A stretch of DNA of 12,108 nt, taken from NCBI GenBank assembly GCA_038245795.1, contig JBBRSC010000085.1, forward strand, positions 1-12,108, read 5' to 3'. Both the position numbers and the translations under genes were made by a program. This stretch comes from JBBRSC01 sp038245795. Its GTDB lineage: Bacteria > Actinomycetota > Acidimicrobiia > Acidimicrobiales > Microtrichaceae. Position 1 is the stretch's first letter, and the number at the start of each line of letters is the position of its first letter. The notes under the pieces are model-generated. The model had not been told where the DNA came from and made no database searches. It worked only from the letters and a program-made list of their open reading frames with translations. Of the stretch, positions 8,056 through 12,108 are shown one piece after another.

Positions 8056-9189
8056 TCAGCCGCCGAGCACTCTCAGACGTTCCGACAAGACAGCGGTTGC
8101 CCGGCAGAACTCGGCGACCTCGTCGATGGTGGTGGTGAGGCTGACCGAGACTCGCAACGACCGATGCGCGTCGACGCCCATTGCTTCGAGCACCGGCGAC
8201 GGTTCGAGCGCCTCGGAGGAACACGACGATCCCGAATGCACGGAGATCCCCAACGCGTCCAAACCGAGAACGACCGGCTGCGGTTCAACACCTTCGATCC
8301 CGAGACACACCAGATGATCAACTCGGTCATGCGAGTCGCCGAACACCGAGACACCGTCGGCCTGCCGAGCCCACTTGATGATCTGTTCGGTGAGTTCCCG
8401 AGCGTGACGGCGTTCCTCGTTGAACGTGCTGCGGACATCGGCTGCTGCCGCGCCGAAGCCGACGATGTCGATCACTGATTCCATGCCGCCTCGTCGAGCC
8501 CGCTCCTGATCCCCACCCACGATCAACGGATCAAGCCGGACGCCGCGTCGAACCACGAGCGCTCCACTCCCGGGAGGACCGCCGAATTTGTGGCCGCTGA
8601 TCGCCAACGCATCCAGTCCGGACAAGCGAAATGAAACGGGCACGTGACCGACGGCGATAGCGCCGTCGGATGCCACGACCGGTCGGCTGTCGACCCGATC
8701 GGCAGCTTCCCGGACCAACTCCACCACTTCCTGAACTGGTTGGATGGTTCCCACCTCGTGGTTCGCCCATTGGCACTGCACCAGACCAGTATCGGAACCG
8801 ACGAGAGCTGCGAGCTCCGATGGATCGATTCGCCCCATCCCGTCGACGTCGGCCATCGACGTTGCGCCGCGCTCAGCCCATGACCGCACCGCCGAATGCT
8901 CAACGGGCGCCAATACCGTGTGCCCACCGCGGGAACGCGCCGCCCCGTAGGAGACCATGGCGATCGCCTCGGTGGCGCCGGAGGTGAACACGACTTCGCT
9001 CGGTCGTGCATCGACAAGCGCCGCCACCTGCTCGCGAGCCTGTTCAACCGCTGCCCGGGCCTCCAAGGCATCTGTGTGCATTCGGCTCGGGTCACCAACG
9101 ATCCCGCGATCGAGCCATTCCCTCATGGCGACCCGGGCGGCTGGACGGAGCGGCGCGGTCGACGCCGAATCCAGATAGATCCGCCTCAC
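8056..9189 (-). CDS. Cysteine desulfurase (IscS/NifS-type, PLP-dependent)
   Basis: 377 aa, class V aminotransferase fold. The N-terminus RRIYLDSASTAPLRP fits the NifS family. SGATEAIAM at 70-78 is the cofactor-phosphate loop, E97-H98 stacks on the cofactor, and D175 should contact the pyridine nitrogen. K201 in SGHKFGGPPGSGAL is the Schiff-base lysine. The catalytic cysteine is C323 in HSGSSCSSEALEPSPVL. The enzyme takes sulfur from L-cysteine and passes it as persulfide to Fe-S or thio-cofactor assembly. Oddities: the usual D-A-x-Q motif is D175-G-A-I178, so the glutamine that contacts the PLP oxygen in E. coli IscS is Ile. The QER-RRAGTEN region reads QERARRGGMES. GTG start at 9189, seven codon-free bases or fewer from the regulator stop (gap 9190-9195), so the two form one transcript. 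A specialised acceptor is possible; no IscU/SufU is in the window. Confidence 0.9.
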   Translation of the reverse strand: MRRIYLDSASTAPLRPAARVAMREWLDRGIVGDPSRMHTDALEARAAVEQAREQVAALVDARPSEVVFTSGATEAIAMVSYGAARSRGGHTVLAPVEHSAVRSWAERGATSMADVDGMGRIDPSELAALVGSDTGLVQCQWANHEVGTIQPVQEVVELVREAADRVDSRPVVASDGAIAVGHVPVSFRLSGLDALAISGHKFGGPPGSGALVVRRGVRLDPLIVGGDQERARRGGMESVIDIVGFGAAAADVRSTFNEERRHARELTEQIIKWARQADGVSVFGDSHDRVDHLVCLGIEGVEPQPVVLGLDALGISVHSGSSCSSEALEPSPVLEAMGVDAHRSLRVSVSLTTTIDEVAEFCRATAVLSERLRVLGG

Positions 9190-9195
9190 TCGGCG

Positions 9196-9936
9196 CTACT
9201 CGGATTCAACGGAGGTGATGCACCGATCGTCGCCCATTGGCTTCGACGACGACAACAAGACTGATGTCTCGCCGTAGAGCGAGCTCAGCATCCCCTTCAC
9301 CATCCCTCGATCGATGGCGCACATCACCGGATGCTCGACGACGGCTTCCCCGAACGGGCAGTGTTCGCTGACGAGCTGCAACCCCCCGACGTTCTGCTCG
9401 GCTCGCGCCGCGAAGCCGTGGGCGCTGAGCGCGTCGGCGACAGCATGAAGCGCGGTGCGCACTGATCGTTGGGTGGCAATCGATCCGCCGGCGGCCTCGC
9501 CCATGGCCACGCCGTATTCGATCCCAACCTCCTCGGCGAGCTGCTCGGCACGTTCCATCCCGAGCTCGGCGAGCGCCCGGCCCAGCAGCGCAATGATCAC
9601 ATCGTCGTTGCGAACGGGAATTTCGAGGTGCATCTCGCTCCCGACGATCGTGTACCGCTTCGACGGTCGACCGGCACCTGATGGAGCCCGGTTGGACGCG
9701 ACATCGAGGTACCCGCCGCTCGCCAGCTTGTCGAGATGATGGCGCGCCACATTGGGGTGCAACGCGAAATGCTCGGCGACCTCCGACACCCCGATGCCGT
9801 CGGGATGCTCATGGGCGAAGAGATAGATCTCGCGTCGGGTCGGATCACCGAACGCAGAGGTGATTGCCGTCACGGCCGAGGAAAACTCGGTGGGGCTCAG
9901 TCGAGCGGAGTCCGGACTGAGTGGAATCACTGACAC
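9196..9936 (-). CDS. SufR-like Fe-S-sensing winged-helix transcriptional regulator
   Basis: 246 aa. Residues ~20-100 form an ArsR/SufR-type winged helix-turn-helix: FGDPTRREIYLFAH, then VSEVAEHFALHPNVARHHLDKL with the recognition helix near 60-71, and a GAGRPSKRY wing near 87-95. The C-terminal part carries C193 (EHCPF), C206 (PVMC) and C239 (GDDRC). C193-x12-C206 matches the first spacing of the cluster ligands in SufR, and the GDDRC ending also fits. The third SufR cysteine, expected 14 residues after C206, is Leu220. SufR proteins bind a 4Fe-4S cluster and repress Fe-S assembly genes; the same role is inferred because the next gene is a cysteine desulfurase and the divergent gene is mrp. 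Start is GTG 9936, six bases after a minus-strand TAGACT box; GTG 9930 is an alternative. It could also be a redox regulator without a cluster. Confidence 0.78.
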   Translation of the reverse strand: MSVIPLSPDSARLSPTEFSSAVTAITSAFGDPTRREIYLFAHEHPDGIGVSEVAEHFALHPNVARHHLDKLASGGYLDVASNRAPSGAGRPSKRYTIVGSEMHLEIPVRNDDVIIALLGRALAELGMERAEQLAEEVGIEYGVAMGEAAGGSIATQRSVRTALHAVADALSAHGFAARAEQNVGGLQLVSEHCPFGEAVVEHPVMCAIDRGMVKGMLSSLYGETSVLLSSSKPMGDDRCITSVESE

Positions 9937-9941
9937 CGCAA

Positions 9942-9948
9942 TAGTCTA
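9942..9948. promoter_or_regulatory. Symmetrical, overlapping -10 element for divergent Fe-S genes
   Basis: TAGTCTA reads as TAGTCT (9942-9947) on the plus strand and TAGACT (9948-9943) on the minus strand, both TANNNT. On the minus strand six bases separate it from the regulator GTG, so that mRNA may be leaderless and autoregulated. On the plus strand a start near 9954 would give an mrp leader of ~41 bases with a ribosome-binding site. No clear -35 boxes, and no CAAC-N6-GTTG SufR operator, are visible in the 58-base gap. Confidence 0.45.
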
Positions 9949-9980
9949 CCGACAGCACCCCAGGCCCCCTCGGCCACCGC

Positions 9981-9986
9981 AAAGGA
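9981..9986 (+). promoter_or_regulatory. Ribosome-binding site of mrp
   Basis: AAAGGA lies eight bases before the ATG at 9995. It fixes that start against the open frame that extends upstream to 9860 through the opposite-strand regulator gene. It is one of few clear Shine-Dalgarno sites in this window. Confidence 0.7.
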
Positions 9987-9994
9987 CATACATT

Positions 9995-11134
9995 ATGGCG
10001 CTCACCGCCGACGACGTGATCGAGGCGCTCCGCCCGGTCGAAGATCCCGAACTCCATCGATCGATCGTGGACCTCAAGATGGTCCGAGATGTCGTGGTCG
10101 ATGGCGCGGCCGTGTCGTTGACGATCGCCCTGACGATTCCCGGGTGCCCGCTCCGCCAAGAAATCGATCGCCGCGTTCGCGAGGCGGTGATGTCAGCAGG
10201 GGGTGCGAGCCTGGAATTGGACTTCACCTCGATGACGGACGAGGAACGGGCAGAACTCCGAATGTCGCTGCACGGCGACCCAGCCGCGACCGCCGGGACG
10301 AACCAGGCACAAGGGCACTCCGAGGGTCGTTCGATCCCGTTTGCGGATCCGTCGAGCCGAACCCGCGTACTGCTGATCGCATCCGGTAAGGGTGGAGTCG
10401 GCAAGAGTTCGGTGACCACCAACCTGGCGATTGCGTTGGCTCAACGTGGGAAGTCCGTTGCCATCGTCGACGCTGACGTGTGGGGTTTCTCGATCCCGCG
10501 CATGCTGGGCGTCGACCGGCCGCCGGTGCTCATCGATCAAATGATCATCCCGCCCGAGGCGCACGGTGTTCGATGCATCTCCATGGGATTCTTTGCGCAG
10601 GAGGACCAAGCGGTCATCTGGCGCGGTCCGATGTTGCACAAGGCGCTGGAGCAGTTCCTGACCGACGTGTGGTGGGACGAACCGGACTACCTGCTTGTCG
10701 ATCTGCCCCCCGGAACCGGGGACGTATCGATCTCGATCGCGCAGTACATGCCTCGATCCGAGATGTATGTGGTGACCACCCCACAACCAGCGGCGCAGCG
10801 CGTTGCGCAACGCGCGGCGTTCATGGCTGAAAAGGTCAACCTCGAGGTGAAGGGCATCATCGAGAACATGAGTTGGTTCATGGGCGACGACGGAACCCGC
10901 TACGAGATCTTTGGTGAGGGCGGCGGCCAGGAACTCGCCGATCGCATCGAGGTGCCGCTGTTGGGCAAGATCCCCCTCGTCTCAGCGATGCGGCAGGGTT
11001 CAGACGAAGGCAAGCCGATCATGGCGATCGATCCTGACGGCGAGATCGGCCGTGCGTTTGCGTCGATCGCTGAGCAGATCGACGTGGCGTTGGCGCCCAC
11101 TCGCCGCTTCCACCCGGAGCTCAAGATCATCTGA
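9995..11134 (+). CDS. mrp: Mrp/ApbC-family Fe-S cluster carrier ATPase
   Basis: 379 aa. Residues 1-~95 are a MIP18/DUF59 domain (VIEALRPVEDPELHRSIVDL; conserved C51 in IPGCPL). A hydrophilic linker (~96-122) leads to the P-loop ATPase: deviant Walker A GKGGVGKSS 131-139, VDADVWGFSIPRMLG 158-172, and DLPPGTGD 236-243. In the family, such proteins dimerise, bind a bridging 4Fe-4S cluster and pass it to apoproteins in the cytosol. The usual CxxC pair after ENMS is absent: the segment reads ENMSWFMGDDGTRYEIFGEGGG-like and has no cysteine. Many actinobacterial Mrp proteins share this loss, so the ATPase is probably functional, but cluster ligation must differ; C51 is a candidate. Divergent from the SufR-like/desulfurase operon with a shared promoter region, which supports the Fe-S role. 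Confidence 0.92.
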   Translation: MALTADDVIEALRPVEDPELHRSIVDLKMVRDVVVDGAAVSLTIALTIPGCPLRQEIDRRVREAVMSAGGASLELDFTSMTDEERAELRMSLHGDPAATAGTNQAQGHSEGRSIPFADPSSRTRVLLIASGKGGVGKSSVTTNLAIALAQRGKSVAIVDADVWGFSIPRMLGVDRPPVLIDQMIIPPEAHGVRCISMGFFAQEDQAVIWRGPMLHKALEQFLTDVWWDEPDYLLVDLPPGTGDVSISIAQYMPRSEMYVVTTPQPAAQRVAQRAAFMAEKVNLEVKGIIENMSWFMGDDGTRYEIFGEGGGQELADRIEVPLLGKIPLVSAMRQGSDEGKPIMAIDPDGEIGRAFASIAEQIDVALAPTRRFHPELKII

Positions 11135-11149
11135 CGCCCGACCGCGTCC

Positions 11150-11204
11150 GTCGAACTGCGAACGCCTGACCACCCGTGGGGTAGTCAGGCGTTCGCAGTT
11201 CGAC
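11150..11204. terminator. 21-bp perfect inverted repeat between convergent mrp and propeller gene
   Basis: The left arm 11150-11170 is the exact reverse complement of the right arm 11184-11204. The 13-base loop contains ACCC/GGGT (11172-11175 with 11179-11182), which adds four pairs after one C-A mismatch. The element begins 15 bases after the mrp stop and ends 19 bases before the stop of the leftward gene, so a bidirectional terminator is the natural reading. Neither side carries a T-run. The arm length is well above that of ordinary intrinsic terminators, so a small mobile palindrome is also possible. Confidence 0.75.
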
Positions 11205-11223
11205 AGGCACTCGGCCGGGATCG

Positions 11224-12108
11224 TCAGGCGCGGTCGATCAGGAACACGTCGAGTTTGGACCCGTTGTTGTCGACGCCTGGGGTCAGGTTCGTAGCGGACG
11301 AGGAGAAGGCCACCCAACGGCCGTCGTTCGAGATCCCCGATGCTCCGGCGATCTCATCGCCATTGGCGGTGAAGTCTGGAACGATGGCGTTGCCGTTGGT
11401 CATCCGGGTGAAGATGCCGTTGGATCGCTGCCAGATGAACGAGTCGATGCCGCCGGCATTGGCGTCGGGACCGACCGTCAGGTCCGATGCCGCCGAGAGG
11501 AGGGCGACGTAGTTTCCGTTCGCCGAGATCTCCGGGTACCCCGAGATGTCGTTGCCAGAGGTGATGCGGCTGACGGTCCCCGACGCTCGGCTGTAGAGAT
11601 ACGCATCGAATCCGTTGCCGTTTGGATCGGGAGTTCCGACGAGGTCGGGCTGCGTGCCGTCGAACACGATGAACCCGCCGTCATCGGAGATGCTGAGACT
11701 TCCCGGCCCGTCGTTGGGCGTCGGTTGCGACGAGTTCGAGATGCGCGTGACGGCATGGGTCGCGGTGTTCACCCAGAACAGATCTGCACCTGACCCATTG
11801 TTGTCGACGACTTCGGTGAGGTCGGTCGCCTGGGATGTGAACGCCACGGACGAGCCGTCACCGGAGATGGCCACTTCGTTGGCGTCACCGTTTCCTTGTG
11901 TGTGCAGGGTGGCGACGCCTGCGAGATCGATCGTGTAGATGTCTTGGAAGCTGTTGGTGTCGGCAGGAACCAATTGGGACTGTGTCGCGAACGCCACGGT
12001 ACCGTCGTTGGCGACGCTTGCGCCCTGGCTATTTGGGAGGTCCTGTGCTGTTGCGGTGGCGACCGTGTAGCGAATCTCCTTGGAGGTTGTTTGCGTGCGC
12101 TGCTCCCA
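11224..12108 (-). CDS. TolB/WD40-like beta-propeller repeat protein, 5'-truncated
   Basis: The frame is open from the right edge to the TGA at 11224-11226, giving 294 visible residues; the start lies beyond the window. At least five propeller-type repeats of about 52-65 residues can be seen. Each has an I/V-S-x-D/N-G-x-x-V-A/V-F strand (e.g. ISGDGSSVAFTS, ISNDGRWVAFSS) and then an Asp/Asn-rich loop: DTNSFQD, DNNGSGAD, DPNGNGFD, DANAGGID and DNNGSKLD, followed by a strand such as DVFLIDRA. The loops resemble Ca2+-binding turns, but binding is not shown. The protein ends on the last blade. Such proteins are commonly secreted or cell-surface; the signal peptide, if any, is outside the window. 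Function unknown. A GTG at 11997 could be mistaken for the start, but the preceding 37 residues continue the repeat pattern. Confidence 0.82.
   Translation of the reverse strand, partial: WEQRTQTTSKEIRYTVATATAQDLPNSQGASVANDGTVAFATQSQLVPADTNSFQDIYTIDLAGVATLHTQGNGDANEVAISGDGSSVAFTSQATDLTEVVDNNGSGADLFWVNTATHAVTRISNSSQPTPNDGPGSLSISDDGGFIVFDGTQPDLVGTPDPNGNGFDAYLYSRASGTVSRITSGNDISGYPEISANGNYVALLSAASDLTVGPDANAGGIDSFIWQRSNGIFTRMTNGNAIVPDFTANGDEIAGASGISNDGRWVAFSSSATNLTPGVDNNGSKLDVFLIDRA

Noticed and set aside
9860..9994. Upstream extension of mrp
   Set aside because: It overlaps the regulator gene on the other strand; the AAAGGA site and MIP18 domain start support ATG 9995.
9937..9994. SufR operator CAAC-N6-GTTG
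   Set aside because: No such inverted repeat is present; only the short TAGTCTA symmetry is seen.
11224..11997. Propeller gene as a complete 257-aa protein starting at GTG 11997
   Set aside because: The frame stays open to the window edge and the 37 preceding residues contain repeat-like sequence (QGASVANDGTVAF).
1..12108. CRISPR array, tRNA/rRNA, insertion sequence, defence island
   Set aside because: No direct-repeat array, structural RNA signature or transposase motif was seen; AddAB is a housekeeping repair enzyme and not by itself evidence of a defence island.

Overview
The window is about 12.1 kb of GC-rich, gene-dense bacterial DNA. I infer a high-GC actinobacterial lineage, possibly Acidimicrobiia. 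The basis is strong G/C third-position bias, four starts that look leaderless (a TANNNT hexamer 6-8 nt before ATG/GTG), an Mrp ATPase without the CxxC pair, and a SixA-like phosphatase with an actinobacterial-looking C-terminus. No rRNA, tRNA, CRISPR array, transposase or phage gene is visible. All gaps between genes are shorter than 130 bases.

Left part (1-1219): the C-terminal end of an AtuA/DUF1446-family protein (+), a SixA-type phosphohistidine phosphatase (-) and a stand-alone AtuA C-terminal-domain protein (+). In the classic AtuA protein the first and third are one polypeptide. Here they are separate genes with an opposite-strand phosphatase between them.

Centre (1346-7986): a two-gene operon for an AddAB-type double-strand-break resection helicase-nuclease. 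AddB (1019 aa) carries an Fe-S-cluster nuclease domain. AddA (1193 aa) carries all UvrD-type helicase motifs and a second nuclease domain. The reading frames overlap by one base (TGATG). AddB, and possibly other proteins here, would need an Fe-S cluster.

Right part (8056-11134): an iron-sulfur homeostasis locus. A SufR-like winged-helix regulator and an IscS/NifS-type cysteine desulfurase form a leftward operon. They diverge from an Mrp/ApbC-type Fe-S carrier ATPase with an N-terminal MIP18 domain. The 58-base region between them holds a symmetrical TAGTCTA element that reads as a -10 box on both strands. Regulator, sulfur donor and carrier are therefore probably controlled together.

Right edge (11224-12108): a leftward, 5'-truncated gene for a TolB/WD40-like beta-propeller protein with repeated Asp/Asn-rich loops. 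It converges on the mrp gene. A very strong inverted repeat (21 perfect base pairs) lies between the two stop codons.

I see no clearly new multi-gene system. The most useful points are the shared Fe-S promoter with its unusual regulator and desulfurase, the interrupted AtuA pair, the long perfect hairpin, and the AddB without a Walker A motif.
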